A stretch of DNA of 64,000 nucleotides. Origin: Brachyspira aalborgi. GTDB taxonomy: Bacteria > Spirochaetota > Brachyspiria > Brachyspirales > Brachyspiraceae. The stretch covers positions 496,001 through 560,000 of the forward strand of contig NZ_SAXU01000001.1 of the NCBI RefSeq assembly GCF_008016455.1. The letters run 5' to 3'. Below are positions 8,788 to 19,409 of the stretch, piece by piece. Made by a program: the position numbers and the translations under genes. A model generated the notes under the pieces. The model saw only the letters and a list, made by a program, of their open reading frames with translations, made no database searches and was not told where the DNA came from. Positions within the stretch are counted from its first letter, which is position 1. The number at the start of each line of letters is the position of its first letter.

Positions 8788-10311
8788 ATGCATACAAAAA
8801 TATATTCTGAATCTCTTTACGGAATTGACGGAATACCAATAATAATAGAAGTTAACATTTCGGAAGGTTTGCCTAAATTTGATGTCGTTGGACTTCCCGA
8901 CCAAGCGGTTAATGAAGCTAAAGAGAGAGTAATTGCGGCTATAAATAATAGCGGTAGATTTTTTCCGCCGAAGAGAATTACAATAAATCTTGCACCCGCC
9001 GATATAAAAAAAGCGGGCAGTTTATACGATTTGGCATTTGCTTTAGGAATATTATCTTCAAGCGCTCAAATATTTTTTGACGATTCTATGGAAAAAACTA
9101 TTATACTTGGAGAACTTGCTTTAGACGGAAGCGTTAGAGAAATTAAAGGAATTTTTTCAATGCTATTAAATGCAAAAGAAAACGGCATAAAAAGCGCGAT
9201 AATTCCGTTAAAAAATTTAGAAGAAGCCGATATAGTCGAAGGATTAAATTTATATCCAGTAAAAAACTTAAAAGAAGCGATTGATTCTATCGAAGGAAAG
9301 AAAAGCCCTATAATTTCAAAAGGAAAATTTAATTTTAAAGAAGACGAAGAAGAGAATATAGATTTTTCCGATGTTAAAGGACAAGAATATGCAAAAAGAG
9401 CGGCAATGATAGCGGCTGCGGGCGGACATAACTTTATTATGATTGGCTCGCCAGGTTGCGGTAAAACATTAATCGCTAAAAGAATTCCAACTATTCTTCC
9501 GCCATTAACTTTTGAAGAGGCTTTAGAAGTGACAAAAATTTATTCTTCTTACGGACTTTTGTCAAAAAATATGCCTATAGTAAAAAAGCGTCCTTTTAGA
9601 ATTCCTCATCATACTTCTTCTTATGTAAGTCTTGTCGGAGGAGGAAGAAATATAAAAGCGGGCGAGATAACTTTAGCTCATAACGGAGTTTTATTTTTAG
9701 ACGAATTTGTAGAATTTCAAAGTTCCGCTTTGCAAACTTTAAGAGAGCCTATGGAAGAGAGAGTAATAACTATAAGCAGAGCTAACGGAAGCATAAGTTT
9801 TCCCGCTAATTTTACTTTAATCGCCGCAATGAATCCTTGTCCTTGCGGATATTACGGAGACGAAAAACATATTTGCCGATGTTCTGAAATGACAAGAAAA
9901 AGATATATAGCAAAATTATCGGGACCGATTTTAGATAGAATAGATATTTCAATCGAAGTTAGAGCGGTTGATTATAATAAAATGATTGGAAAATGCGATG
10001 GCGAAAGTTCGGCTTCTATGCGAAATGTCGTAATTGATGCAAGAAAAAAACAAGAAAAACGATTCAAAGAAAACGGACTTAAAATATTTTCAAACGCTTT
10101 AATGGGAATAAAAGAAACTCAAAAATTTTGCATAATGGACGATAAGGCGAAAAATCTGCTTAATTTGGCTATTGAAAAATTTTCTATGAGCGCAAGAAGT
10201 TACGATAAAATTTTAAAAGTTTCAAGAACGATTGCCGATTTGGAAGATAAAGATATAATTGGAATAGAACATATAACGGAAGCTTTGCAATATAGATTTA
10301 ATTTAAATTGA
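8788..10311 (+). CDS. comM: ComM/YifB family Mg-chelatase-like AAA+ ATPase
   Basis: ComM-type helicases promote branch migration during natural transformation and are widespread. The 507-residue protein has the N-terminal lobe (GLPKFDVVGLPDQAVNEAKERV), then the AAA+ core with Walker A GSPGCGKT (220-227), Walker B VLFLDEF and the Cys-rich insertion CPCGYYGD typical of the family, and a C-terminal ChlI-like lid. The start has TTGGAG upstream. Whether the organism is transformable cannot be read from here. It is convergent with the chemoreceptor gene. Confidence 0.93.
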   Translation: MHTKIYSESLYGIDGIPIIIEVNISEGLPKFDVVGLPDQAVNEAKERVIAAINNSGRFFPPKRITINLAPADIKKAGSLYDLAFALGILSSSAQIFFDDSMEKTIILGELALDGSVREIKGIFSMLLNAKENGIKSAIIPLKNLEEADIVEGLNLYPVKNLKEAIDSIEGKKSPIISKGKFNFKEDEEENIDFSDVKGQEYAKRAAMIAAAGGHNFIMIGSPGCGKTLIAKRIPTILPPLTFEEALEVTKIYSSYGLLSKNMPIVKKRPFRIPHHTSSYVSLVGGGRNIKAGEITLAHNGVLFLDEFVEFQSSALQTLREPMEERVITISRANGSISFPANFTLIAAMNPCPCGYYGDEKHICRCSEMTRKRYIAKLSGPILDRIDISIEVRAVDYNKMIGKCDGESSASMRNVVIDARKKQEKRFKENGLKIFSNALMGIKETQKFCIMDDKAKNLLNLAIEKFSMSARSYDKILKVSRTIADLEDKDIIGIEHITEALQYRFNLN

Positions 10312-10345
10312 TAAATTAGATTTTAAATTTAAATTAAAAATCAAT

Positions 10346-13105
10346 TTACCATTTTAATAATAATTCCGTGTAAGCGTTTCCTTCTTTCATAGATTTTGTT
10401 ATTTCTATCGAAGATTTTACATTATTAATAGATTCTAATAAAGAAGAAGCCCAATATAATATCGATAATTCCAAAACATCGGAATCCTCGTTAAAGTCTT
10501 TTATATGAGCGATTAAAATTCCTTTTCTACTTTTGATTATTTCTATACTCACAGGGTCGAATAAATTTTTAAATATAAATTCCGTGCCGTAGCTTAATAT
10601 AAAAAATTTAGGAATAAAAATCGAAAATATTTTAGTCCATTTTGGAAGAATTCTATTATAACTATATTCTGCAATTTCTTTTATTCCCGTATTAGAACCG
10701 TCATAAAATAAATCGCATACCAATCTATAAGGATTATGAAAAGCCGTCATATAAGGATACCAATCGTTGCTTAAAATATCGTTTTTAAATATTAACGAAG
10801 AAGAAGGTTGCATTGCCGTTATCCATTTTTGATATCCGTCCTCTCCAAATTTATTTTTAACAAATTCTTTTAAGAGTATTAAATTCATTCCTCTTACTCT
10901 TTGCGTAATATTCGATTGAACTCTTATATCTTTAATTTTATATTTTGAAATTTCGCCTTCAATGTCCGTTAATAAAGAACTATTTTCATATACAAGTTTA
11001 TTCATATTATTTACAGAAGCATAAAGATTTCCCGAATTAACCGATATTTTTTCAATATTCTCGTTTATATTTCCCGAAACATTTCTTATGCTCGATAAAG
11101 CTTTTGAATTATTTAAAGATAAAGAACTTAAAGATTCTATATTATTTTTTATCTCGCCCAATCTTTCGGTAATATTAATATATTGAGATTTAATATTTTC
11201 GCTTAATTTTGACATCATTGTAATAGAATGTAAAATTTCATTTGTTATTTTCGATTGTCCTGAAGAAGAATTATGAACGCTATCCATTAAATCCGTAATT
11301 TCAGAAACATCTTTTATAAGAGCGGAAAATTGTTCTGCAGAATCCGATAAATCATAGCTTGTGGTTGAAATTCTATCTTTAATTTCTTGCAAAATTCTAT
11401 CCGCATTATCGGCTTGTTCGTCTGAAGTTTCCGACAAAATACGAATTTCTTCGGCAACGACTGCAAATCCCGTGCTGTATTTTCCCGCATGAGCCGCTTC
11501 TATTGCCGCATTCATTGCAAGTAAATTTGTTTGTCTTGCAATATTTCTAATCGAACTTACGAAATTTGAAATTGCAACTAAAGAGTTTATTAAATCTTCA
11601 GTAGATTTTGTAGCCGATTTAATTTTTTCTTTACTTTTAGACGAAGCGGATAAAAGATTTCTAGTTTTATTTTCGGCGCTTTCAATAATAGAATCTATAT
11701 TTTCTATATTTTTAATCATATCTTCTATAGAGGATACGGTTTTTTCAATGCTCGCGCTTTCTTCTAATATTTTATCTTGCAAATTTTTAGCGTTTATATT
11801 TATCGCGTTTATATTACTCGTATTGCTTTCTATATATTCCTGTATATTTTTATTATTATTTTCTGCAATATCTATTTGATTCGATTCTTCGTTTAAATTT
11901 TTTCTTATATTTTCTACAGATTCGTTAACGCTATAAATAGTATTAACATTTTCGCTTATTTTTTCTGGAAAAGCGCTGGTTTGTCTTTTAAATATAGCTA
12001 CATTTTTCTTTATATTTGATAAAGTATGTTGAAATCCGTTATTAATAACTTCAATCCATTTAGCCATTTCGGCAATTTCATCGCTTCCCGAAACTTCTGG
12101 AATTGCTAATCTCAAATCGTTATCGTCTATCGAATTTCCTATAGTGTCGGTTACTCTCGTTACAGAATTAAATACAAGTTTTATTAAAAATACGATTATC
12201 ATCATAGCGACAAAAAAAGCTACAATAACCATATAAACTGTGGATTTATTCATTTCTTTCATTTCAGAATTATAATAAGTTTCGGGAATAAACATTACCA
12301 TATTTAAATCTTTGGATATTGTTTTTACATAAGCAGTGAATTTCAAATTATTTACTATAATATCGCTATTTAAAATATTATTATTTTCAGTATTTGAATT
12401 TAAGAGCTCATAATCATCGGGATATAAAGCGTCTATTTTCAAATTATTTAAAGCGTCTTCTTTTGAATTAATAATACTCAAATCGTTTTTATTTATTATA
12501 AGTATGTCGGATTCTTTTATTGCAAAAATATTTTTTATATTTTCAGAATTATAACTTAAAGGAATGGATATTCCTACGATTCCTATAACCGCGTTATTGT
12601 TTACATTATTTATAGCTCTATCTATATTAAAAACTAAATTATTTTCAGAATCATAATTCATATATATTCTTGAGCTTTTAAAATTACGAATATTTAATAT
12701 ATCGTTTCTTTCTGTTATTACAAATTCATTATCTGCAGGCGAATATCGATAAGTTCCCGCCAAAGGTTGAAAGAATAATATACTTATCTCTCTTTCATAA
12801 TTTAAATTATTTACGGAACTCGATAAAAAATTAGGCAAATACGAATATAAATATTCTCTGCTTCTATTATTTAAATTATTATACATAGCCGACAAACTAA
12901 AAGATAATTTTTCTACCTCTTCACGCGCCGTTATTATATTATTTTCAAATTCGTTCGCTATAACCGTAAATTTATTATTAATATTTTCATTAATAATATT
13001 TCTAAAAATTCTTGTGTTTACATTATCGCCTAAAAAGTAGACGCTTAAAGATATCATACTCATGACAATTATTATTATTAAAATAATACGAAATCTTATA
13101 CCCAT
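10346..13105 (-). CDS. Methyl-accepting chemotaxis protein with extra C-terminal domain
   Basis: This 919-residue chemoreceptor has TM1 (about 7-27), a periplasmic sensor of about 260 residues and TM2 (about 289-312). A HAMP-like segment and a long helical signalling region follow, with the conserved hairpin tip [18 protein letters not shown] near 524-541. After the helices, roughly residues 730-919 form an additional cytoplasmic globular domain (starting near [13 protein letters not shown] and containing [12 protein letters not shown]). It resembles in outline the DUF2378/heme-NO-binding-like helical folds, but I cannot assign it firmly. The start is supported by AGGAG 9 nt upstream. It probably signals to CheA/CheW. 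Confidence 0.9.
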   Translation of the reverse strand: MGIRFRIILIIIIVMSMISLSVYFLGDNVNTRIFRNIINENINNKFTVIANEFENNIITAREEVEKLSFSLSAMYNNLNNRSREYLYSYLPNFLSSSVNNLNYEREISILFFQPLAGTYRYSPADNEFVITERNDILNIRNFKSSRIYMNYDSENNLVFNIDRAINNVNNNAVIGIVGISIPLSYNSENIKNIFAIKESDILIINKNDLSIINSKEDALNNLKIDALYPDDYELLNSNTENNNILNSDIIVNNLKFTAYVKTISKDLNMVMFIPETYYNSEMKEMNKSTVYMVIVAFFVAMMIIVFLIKLVFNSVTRVTDTIGNSIDDNDLRLAIPEVSGSDEIAEMAKWIEVINNGFQHTLSNIKKNVAIFKRQTSAFPEKISENVNTIYSVNESVENIRKNLNEESNQIDIAENNNKNIQEYIESNTSNINAININAKNLQDKILEESASIEKTVSSIEDMIKNIENIDSIIESAENKTRNLLSASSKSKEKIKSATKSTEDLINSLVAISNFVSSIRNIARQTNLLAMNAAIEAAHAGKYSTGFAVVAEEIRILSETSDEQADNADRILQEIKDRISTTSYDLSDSAEQFSALIKDVSEITDLMDSVHNSSSGQSKITNEILHSITMMSKLSENIKSQYINITERLGEIKNNIESLSSLSLNNSKALSSIRNVSGNINENIEKISVNSGNLYASVNNMNKLVYENSSLLTDIEGEISKYKIKDIRVQSNITQRVRGMNLILLKEFVKNKFGEDGYQKWITAMQPSSSLIFKNDILSNDWYPYMTAFHNPYRLVCDLFYDGSNTGIKEIAEYSYNRILPKWTKIFSIFIPKFFILSYGTEFIFKNLFDPVSIEIIKSRKGILIAHIKDFNEDSDVLELSILYWASSLLESINNVKSSIEITKSMKEGNAYTELLLKW

Positions 13106-13161
13106 TTAAGATATACTCCTGCTAATTAAATATCGGAATTATCAATATATTTTTTAAAAAT

Positions 13162-13190
13162 ATAATATATCTAAATATAATAACTGTAAA
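13162..13190 (-). promoter_or_regulatory. Predicted promoter of the chemoreceptor gene
   Basis: On the minus strand TTTACA (13185-13190) and TATTAT (13162-13167) are 17 bp apart, about 57 bp before the ATG. A sigma-28 type site was not seen. Confidence 0.45.
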
Positions 13191-13226
13191 GAGTATTATT
13201 TATAAATAATAAAAAAATATATAAGT

Positions 13227-13254
13227 TTGACATAAAATATTTAAATGTTATAAT
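13227..13254 (+). promoter_or_regulatory. Promoter of tRNA-Sec (probably also selAB)
   Basis: Consensus TTGACA (13227-13232) and TATAAT (13249-13254) are 16 bp apart. The expected start is near 13261, only a few bases before the tRNA 5' end. Confidence 0.75.
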
Positions 13255-13264
13255 TAAATCGCTT

Positions 13265-13353
13265 GGAGGTAGATAAGTCCCGGTGGGCTTCGCGCTCTTC
13301 AAAAGCGTTGGATGTTATAGAAACATTGGCAGGTTCAACTCCTGCCTCTTCCG
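13265..13353 (+). tRNA. selC: tRNA-Sec (anticodon UCA)
   Basis: The 89-nt gene shows selenocysteine-tRNA hallmarks. It has a 6-bp D stem (AAGTCC/GGGCTT, loop CGGT), an anticodon loop CTTCAAA with UCA, a long variable arm (ATGTT/AACAT) and a T arm (CAGG TTCAACT CCTG). Discriminator G follows ...CTTCC and no CCA is encoded. The acceptor is odd: GGAGGTAG against CCTCTTCC gives two mismatches near its base. A further CGCTT/AAGCG pairing lies just outside the mature ends. Placement directly before selA and selB supports the identity. Confidence 0.9.
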
Positions 13354-13433
13354 ATAAATAAGCGATTATATAAATTATTGCATTTTGCAATAATTAATAG
13401 TCTCTTATCTTATTATAATTTAAGTGAGAGCTA

Positions 13434-14789
13434 ATGGATAACAAATTTAATTTAATACAAGTAAATGCGGTATTGGAACATGAATCAATAAAGCCGTATT
13501 ATAAAATTCTTTCTCGTCCGATAATAGCGGATATAATTCGCGAAACTTTGGATAAATTAAGATATGATTTTAAAAAAAATTCCGATTCAAATTTATCTTT
13601 ATCTAAAGAAGATATAATAAAATTATGCGAAAAAAAAATAAAATCAAAATCGAATTTGCCAATTAAAAGAGTAATAAACGCGACAGGCACTATAATGCAT
13701 ACTAATTTGGGACGCTCGCCAATCGATTCTGAAATATGGGACGAAGTAAAAAATTTAAATATTTATAGCAATAATCTTGAATATAATATTAATAACGAAG
13801 GCAGAGGATTAAGAGGAGAATTTTTATATTCTCTTTTAGCAAAATTAACGGGAGCGGAAGATGCTTTAGTCGTTAATAATAATGCCGCTGCAGTATTTTT
13901 AATATTAAAGACATTCGCATCGGGCAAAGATGTTATAGTTTCAAGAGGCGAACAAGTTCAAATTGGCGGAGGTTTTAGAATACCTGAAATATTAAAAGAA
14001 GCTGGAGCAAATTTAGTCGAAATTGGCACTACAAATATAGTAACTATTAAAGATTATGAGGAAGCGATTACGGAAAATACGGCTATGATATTAAAAGTGC
14101 ATGCTTCTAATTTTAGAATAAGAGGATTCGTAAAATATCCATCTTTAAAAAATATAAGAGACGCTATTCCCAAAAATATTCCTCTTGTTTATGACGAAGG
14201 AGCGGGAATATTTGACGAGAGTTTGTCGGAAGAAGAGCATATAAAATCGGCGTTAAAAAGCGGAGCGGATTTAGTATGTTTTTCGGGAGATAAAATGTTT
14301 TCAAGCGTTCAAGCGGGAATAATAGTAGGCAAAAAAGAATTTATTTCTAAAATATATAAGCATCCTTTAATGAGAGCTTTCAGATGCGGTAAAACGGTTT
14401 TGTCAATTTTAGAAAAATACGCTATAAAAAGATTAAATTCAACGGAACAATTTAAAGGATATTGCGAAAGGCTTCTTTCAATAAAGCCCGAAATTATTAA
14501 AGAAAAAGCTTTAAAAATTATAGAAAATATAAAAGTCTTTAATGTTATTGAAGAAAATATTGAAACGGGCGGCGGCGCTATGGCTGATATATTTTTTCCG
14601 TCTTACGCAATAAGTTTTAAGCCTAAAAATATAAAAGAATCGGTTAAATTTATGCATAATTTAGAAATTCCAATTATTCCTAAAGTAAAAAAAGATTCTA
14701 TACTTTTATATGTTATAACTATAGACGATAAAGATATAGATTATATTAAAGAGTCATTAAATAAAATAGTCCAGAGTAACTTATTATAA
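13434..14789 (+). CDS. selA: L-seryl-tRNA(Sec) selenium transferase SelA
   Basis: SelA converts seryl-tRNA-Sec to selenocysteinyl-tRNA-Sec using selenophosphate and PLP. The 451-residue protein is the normal length. It has the N-terminal RPIIADIIRETLDKLR region, VINATGTIMHTNLGRSP near residue 85 and the PLP-binding lysine K287 in SGDKMFSS. It lies 80 nt after tRNA-Sec and 49 nt before selB on the same strand, so the three form a functional set. No selD is in the window. Confidence 0.96.
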   Translation: MDNKFNLIQVNAVLEHESIKPYYKILSRPIIADIIRETLDKLRYDFKKNSDSNLSLSKEDIIKLCEKKIKSKSNLPIKRVINATGTIMHTNLGRSPIDSEIWDEVKNLNIYSNNLEYNINNEGRGLRGEFLYSLLAKLTGAEDALVVNNNAAAVFLILKTFASGKDVIVSRGEQVQIGGGFRIPEILKEAGANLVEIGTTNIVTIKDYEEAITENTAMILKVHASNFRIRGFVKYPSLKNIRDAIPKNIPLVYDEGAGIFDESLSEEEHIKSALKSGADLVCFSGDKMFSSVQAGIIVGKKEFISKIYKHPLMRAFRCGKTVLSILEKYAIKRLNSTEQFKGYCERLLSIKPEIIKEKALKIIENIKVFNVIEENIETGGGAMADIFFPSYAISFKPKNIKESVKFMHNLEIPIIPKVKKDSILLYVITIDDKDIDYIKESLNKIVQSNLL

Positions 14790-14838
14790 TCTTTATAATA
14801 AAAAATAAATATTAAAAACAAAGGGGGAATATTTTAAA

Positions 14839-16656
14839 GTGAATAAAATTATAGGCACGGCGGGGCATGTAGACCATGGGAAATCGGAATTAATTAAAGC
14901 GTTAACGGGCATTAAAATGATGAGACTTCCCGAAGAGAAAAAAAGAGAAATGACAATAGATTTAGGATTTGGATTTTTTAAACCTAAAGAAGATATTACG
15001 ATAGGAGTTATAGATGTTCCAGGACATGAAAGATTTATAAGAAATATGGTTGCAGGAATGTGGAGTTTGGATTTAGTTATGCTTGTAGTTTGCGCAAATG
15101 AAGGTTGGATGAATATGACTGAAGAACATTCAAAAGTCGCTTTATCTCTTGGAATAAGAAATATAATTTGCGTAATAAATAAAATAGATTTGGTAGACGA
15201 AAACAAATTAAAAGAAAGCGAAGAGAATATAAAGAAAAATTTAATAAGAATATTCAAAAAAGATATAGAAATTATAAAAGTGTCCGCCGTTATAGGAGAC
15301 AATATAGATTTTTTGAAAGAAAGAATAACAGATATATTGATTAAAGATAAATTTGAAGAAGATATAAAAACTCATATTTATGTAGATAGAGTATTTTCTG
15401 TAAAAGGAGCGGGACTTACAATAACGGGAAGTATTAAAGGCGGAAGCTTAAAAAAAGACGATTCTTTAATACATTATCCAAGCAAAAGAGAAGTTTATAT
15501 AAGAAATATACAATCTTATCATGAAGACAGAGAAATAGTATATGCGACTTCTCGTATAGCGATTAATTTGAAAAATATCAAAAAAGAAGAAATTAGAAGA
15601 GGACATTTATTATGCGATAAAGAAGAAACTATATTTTTAACGGACGAAATAATATTAGAATTGGTAGGAGACAGCGATATAGAATATTTAAGAAAAATAA
15701 AAAACGCCGAATTTGCGATAGGCACGGAATGTTTAGTCGCTCAAATTATTCCGTTATACAAAAAGCCCGTTTATAAAGAAGACAATAATAATATAAAAAA
15801 TAATGTTGAAGAAAGAGAAATAGATAAAAGATTTATAAGATTAAAATTTGACAAACCTTTATCAGTTTTTTGGAAGGAAAGAGGAATATTAATAAGTCAT
15901 GGCGGAAGCGCTATAATAGGGACGGGAAATGTATTTTGGGGAACAAAAACTACTCCGTCAGTTAGAAAAAATATAATGGATAACGCTGCAAATTTTTTGG
16001 GAAATGTTAAAAGGATGGCATATACCGATTTGGTTATGTCGGTTAACGGTTATTCTTTTGCCATCGGAAATTTGCCCGATTATGCGGTAAAAATCTCAAA
16101 TTATTTCGTTAAAAAAGATTATTTAAACTCTATTTTAGAAAAATCTAAAAAATTAATAGATTCTAAAAAAGACGGAATTTCATTTGAAGATATAAGAAAT
16201 AGTTTTAATATTGACAACGCATTTACAAAAGCTTTTATTGATTATTTGATTCAAATTAAAATGATAATGCCTTTTAATAATATATATAAAAAATATAATC
16301 AAAATATTGAACTTAATAATTCTCAAAAAATTTTGCTCGAAAAATTAAAAAAAGAAGATTTAAACGGACTTGAAGAAAGAATAATAAAATCTTTTACAAA
16401 TGGAATTAAAGATATTAAAGTTTTATCCGCTTTAAAACTTGCAATTTATCTCGAAGATGGAATATATTATCATATAGAAAGCTATAATAAGGCTAAAAAT
16501 CTTATATTGAAAGACGCTAAACCTAAAGATATTATAACGATAGCTTTTGTAAAAGAAAAAACAAAACTTTCAAGAAAATATGTTATTCCTTTGTTAAATG
16601 CTTTAGAGAGAGAAAAATTATTAAAAAGAAACGGGAACGACAGAATAGTAATATAA
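14839..16656 (+). CDS. selB: Selenocysteine-specific elongation factor SelB
   Basis: SelB is the GTPase that carries Sec-tRNA to UGA codons followed by a SECIS hairpin. The 605-residue protein starts at a GTG behind AAGGGGGA. G1 is GHVDHGKSE, G3 is DVPGHERF and G4 is NKID. The beta-barrel domains follow, and the C-terminal 200 residues form winged helices for SECIS binding. It lies directly downstream of selA. Confidence 0.96.
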   Translation: MNKIIGTAGHVDHGKSELIKALTGIKMMRLPEEKKREMTIDLGFGFFKPKEDITIGVIDVPGHERFIRNMVAGMWSLDLVMLVVCANEGWMNMTEEHSKVALSLGIRNIICVINKIDLVDENKLKESEENIKKNLIRIFKKDIEIIKVSAVIGDNIDFLKERITDILIKDKFEEDIKTHIYVDRVFSVKGAGLTITGSIKGGSLKKDDSLIHYPSKREVYIRNIQSYHEDREIVYATSRIAINLKNIKKEEIRRGHLLCDKEETIFLTDEIILELVGDSDIEYLRKIKNAEFAIGTECLVAQIIPLYKKPVYKEDNNNIKNNVEEREIDKRFIRLKFDKPLSVFWKERGILISHGGSAIIGTGNVFWGTKTTPSVRKNIMDNAANFLGNVKRMAYTDLVMSVNGYSFAIGNLPDYAVKISNYFVKKDYLNSILEKSKKLIDSKKDGISFEDIRNSFNIDNAFTKAFIDYLIQIKMIMPFNNIYKKYNQNIELNNSQKILLEKLKKEDLNGLEERIIKSFTNGIKDIKVLSALKLAIYLEDGIYYHIESYNKAKNLILKDAKPKDIITIAFVKEKTKLSRKYVIPLLNALEREKLLKRNGNDRIVI

Positions 16657-16780
16657 GTTTTTTAATTATCTTGAAAAATATAAATTATATTGTATGATAT
16701 GTTAATTAAATTACTTTAAATTTTTTATATAATGCCGATAACGGTATAGAATAAAAATATAATAAATTAGGACAGAATTG

Positions 16781-17965
16781 ATGAAAAAAATTGTATTTGT
16801 TGTATTAATTTTAGCTTTAGTCTTTTTATCTTTACCTTTAGCGTCTCAATATAGATATACTTTCCCCGAATATATGGAAAATCTTCAAAGCAAAGTGCCG
16901 TTGAAAGCGATTGAATGGTTTGAAGAAAATGCATATTCTCCAACTTATGGAGTAAGCGAACTTATATTTGCATTTTATAGAGGAATTAGTAGATACGATT
17001 CTTATGTTAAATATAACGGTCCCGTTGAAAATTTAGACAAAGCGGCGGGAGATTTTAAGTTAGCTTTAGATATTCCTTACGATATAAAATATTTATATAC
17101 CGATAGAGCGCTATTATATCTTGCGGGAATACTAACTATTTCAGAAGGAGATAAAGAATTAGCTTCTAGAATATTTAAATATTATGCGGATAATTGCGAA
17201 CAATTTGACCCAAACTACCCTACTGCAATATATTGGTGTTTATATCTTGGATATATAAATAAAGATACTTATAATTTTTATTATGAAAAATTAATAAAAT
17301 TAAATAAAAATAGCATATACGATGGACCGGTAATATACGATTATTTTAAGGGCGAATATAAAAGTATATCTGAAATGTTAAGAAGATTAGATAATGCAAA
17401 TATGAATAAAAATAAACGCGGAAGAATACCTGAAAATGCCGATTTATTTGCGACTATAAAAAGTATGATTCCAATAATTCCAGAAGACGATAAATCTACT
17501 TTAGGTTCTACTTATCAATATTTAATTTTTGAAGAATATCCTCCTAAAGAATCTGTAAGTTCAAATTTTAATATAGATAGTATATTATCGGAATATTCCG
17601 ATAGCAAAAAAAGATTTGATACAAAACCTATAAAGACAAACGAGATTTTTAATAATCCAAATATTAATATAGTAGAAACAAATAAACCTGCAAGAGATAC
17701 GAATTTTATCAATACCGTTATAGCTTCAGGTTCTGAATCTTTAAATATATCGGTTGATAAAGTCGCTAATAATAATGTAAGAATAGATATAGCGGGAAGA
17801 ACTTTTAATACTAAAACTTCGACTAACTTTATTATTCAATTAAATCAAGGCGATTATGATGTTTTAGTATCGTTTTTAGGAAAAAAATATACTAATAGAG
17901 TAAATGTTTCAAAAGGAGCTTATAATTTACTTTCTATAGTCGTTCAAGATGAAAATATAAAATAA
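16781..17965 (+). CDS. Exported protein of unknown function
   Basis: The protein of 394 residues starts with a clear signal peptide (MKKIVFVVLILALVFLSLPLAS). The ATG at 16781 is 8 nt after AGGA, and the TTG codon just before it is a less likely start. The body is helical (about 25-230) and could form TPR-like pairs. The last 75 residues are beta-rich with VRIDIAGRTFN and GDYDVLVSFLGKKYTNRV, resembling a PEGA-type repeat domain often found in periplasmic proteins. It lies upstream of hisS with a 38-nt gap. I do not recognise a specific function. Confidence 0.75.
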   Translation: MKKIVFVVLILALVFLSLPLASQYRYTFPEYMENLQSKVPLKAIEWFEENAYSPTYGVSELIFAFYRGISRYDSYVKYNGPVENLDKAAGDFKLALDIPYDIKYLYTDRALLYLAGILTISEGDKELASRIFKYYADNCEQFDPNYPTAIYWCLYLGYINKDTYNFYYEKLIKLNKNSIYDGPVIYDYFKGEYKSISEMLRRLDNANMNKNKRGRIPENADLFATIKSMIPIIPEDDKSTLGSTYQYLIFEEYPPKESVSSNFNIDSILSEYSDSKKRFDTKPIKTNEIFNNPNINIVETNKPARDTNFINTVIASGSESLNISVDKVANNNVRIDIAGRTFNTKTSTNFIIQLNQGDYDVLVSFLGKKYTNRVNVSKGAYNLLSIVVQDENIK

Positions 17966-18003
17966 AATTATTATTTCAATTAACTTATAACAGGAATATT
18001 CAA

Positions 18004-19251
18004 ATGCTTAATATAAAGAAACCTAGAGGCACTAACGATTTTTTTTACGAATCCGCTTCTAAATTGGAATTTATAGAAAAAAAAATAAAAGATATAGTTA
18101 AACTTTACGGATATGAAAGAATAAGAACGCCAATATTTGAATCTACAGATTTATTTACAAGAGGAATAGGAGAAGATACGGATATAGTCGGAAAAGAAAT
18201 GTTTACTTTTGAAGACAGAGGCGGACGCTCGCTAACTTTAAGACCTGAAGGCACGGCATCGGTAGTTAGAGCTTATATTGAAAACTCTATGCAAAATGAA
18301 TTTTCTATAAATAAACTTTTTTATATCGGCACAATGTATAGAGCGGAAAGACCTCAAAAAGGAAGATATAGAGAGTTTAATCAATTTGGTATGGAATGCA
18401 TAGGAACTTCTTCGCCATTGATAGACGCCGAAGTTATAGCTTTAAATATTAATATCTTAAAAGAATTTGGAATAGAAAATGCAAATCTTATTATAAATAC
18501 AGTTGGTTGTCCTAAATGCAAACCAAATTATAATAAAGCTTTAAAAGAAGCGATTGGAAACAGAAAAGAAGAACTTTGCGAAACTTGTAAGAGAAGATAC
18601 GAAACGAATATTTTAAGAATATTAGATTGCAAAAACGAAAAATGCAAAGAAATAATGAAAGATATTCCAAAATTTTATGATTATGTATGCGAAGAATGTA
18701 AAGAACATTTTGATAAATTATGCGAAGAGCTTAATAAAATAAATCAGAAATTTATAATAGAGCCTATGCTCGTTAGAGGATTAGACTATTATACAAAAAC
18801 CGTATTTGAAGTTCAAACAAACGCTTTAGGTTCTCAAAGCGCTATACTTGGAGGCGGAAGATACGATAATCTTATAGGATTGTTTAATTCGGGAAAAAAT
18901 ATTCCCGCGCTTGGAAGCGCTATGGGACTTGAAAGACTTTTAATAGTTCTTGAAAATAATCAAAATATAGTTAAAGACAGACTTGATATTTTTGTAATTG
19001 CCTTCAAAGAAACCGAAAAAGAAGTTTTGAAAGTTATGCAAGAATTAAGAGCCTCAAATATAAGTTGCGATTGCGATTTTTCAGGAAAATCTATAAAAAA
19101 TCAATTCAAATCGGCAAATAAAAGAAATTCAAAATTCGCTTTAATATTGGGAGAAGACGAATTAAAACGAAATTCATGCAAACTCAAAAATATGGATACG
19201 GGTGAAGAGAAAGAAATTCCATTAAATGAGATTTATAGAAATATTATTTAA
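18004..19251 (+). CDS. hisS: Histidyl-tRNA synthetase
   Basis: This class II synthetase charges tRNA-His. The 415-residue protein has motif 1 region IRTPIFESTDLFTRGIGEDTDIV, motif 2 with MYRAERPQKGRYREFNQFG, the histidine-binding LVRGLDYYTKTVFE and motif 3 AMGLERLL. The C-terminal anticodon-binding domain ends the protein. The Cys pairs in the insertion (CPKC, CETC, CEEC) suggest a metal knuckle. A GC stem at 19347-19366 follows as a shared terminator. Confidence 0.97.
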   Translation: MLNIKKPRGTNDFFYESASKLEFIEKKIKDIVKLYGYERIRTPIFESTDLFTRGIGEDTDIVGKEMFTFEDRGGRSLTLRPEGTASVVRAYIENSMQNEFSINKLFYIGTMYRAERPQKGRYREFNQFGMECIGTSSPLIDAEVIALNINILKEFGIENANLIINTVGCPKCKPNYNKALKEAIGNRKEELCETCKRRYETNILRILDCKNEKCKEIMKDIPKFYDYVCEECKEHFDKLCEELNKINQKFIIEPMLVRGLDYYTKTVFEVQTNALGSQSAILGGGRYDNLIGLFNSGKNIPALGSAMGLERLLIVLENNQNIVKDRLDIFVIAFKETEKEVLKVMQELRASNISCDCDFSGKSIKNQFKSANKRNSKFALILGEDELKRNSCKLKNMDTGEEKEIPLNEIYRNII

Positions 19252-19346
19252 TGAATATATTGAAATTTTATATTTTTTATCTCACATAATAATATCATCA
19301 TTATGAGAATTTTAAAAATCCGCACAATAACAATACATAAAAAATA

Positions 19347-19366
19347 ACCCCGCATTTTTACGGGGT
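19347..19366. terminator. Bidirectional terminator between hisS and the outer-membrane protein gene
   Basis: Stem ACCCCG (19347-19352) and CGGGGT (19361-19366) has an 8-nt loop. Read plus it is followed by ATTTTATT, and read minus by TATTTTTTATG, so it can serve both convergent genes. AGGAGGT at 19375-19381 reads ACCTCCT on the minus strand just before the stem, the same arrangement as at 4407-4444. Confidence 0.75.
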
Positions 19367-19409
19367 ATTTTATTAGGAGGTAAAACATTAATAGTTTAAA
19401 ACCAATACT

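Noticed and set aside
14793-15302. 169-codon minus-strand ORF
   Set aside because: It is opposite the conserved GTPase domain of selB, is Ser/Phe/Ile-rich and has no ribosome-binding site. An antisense shadow.
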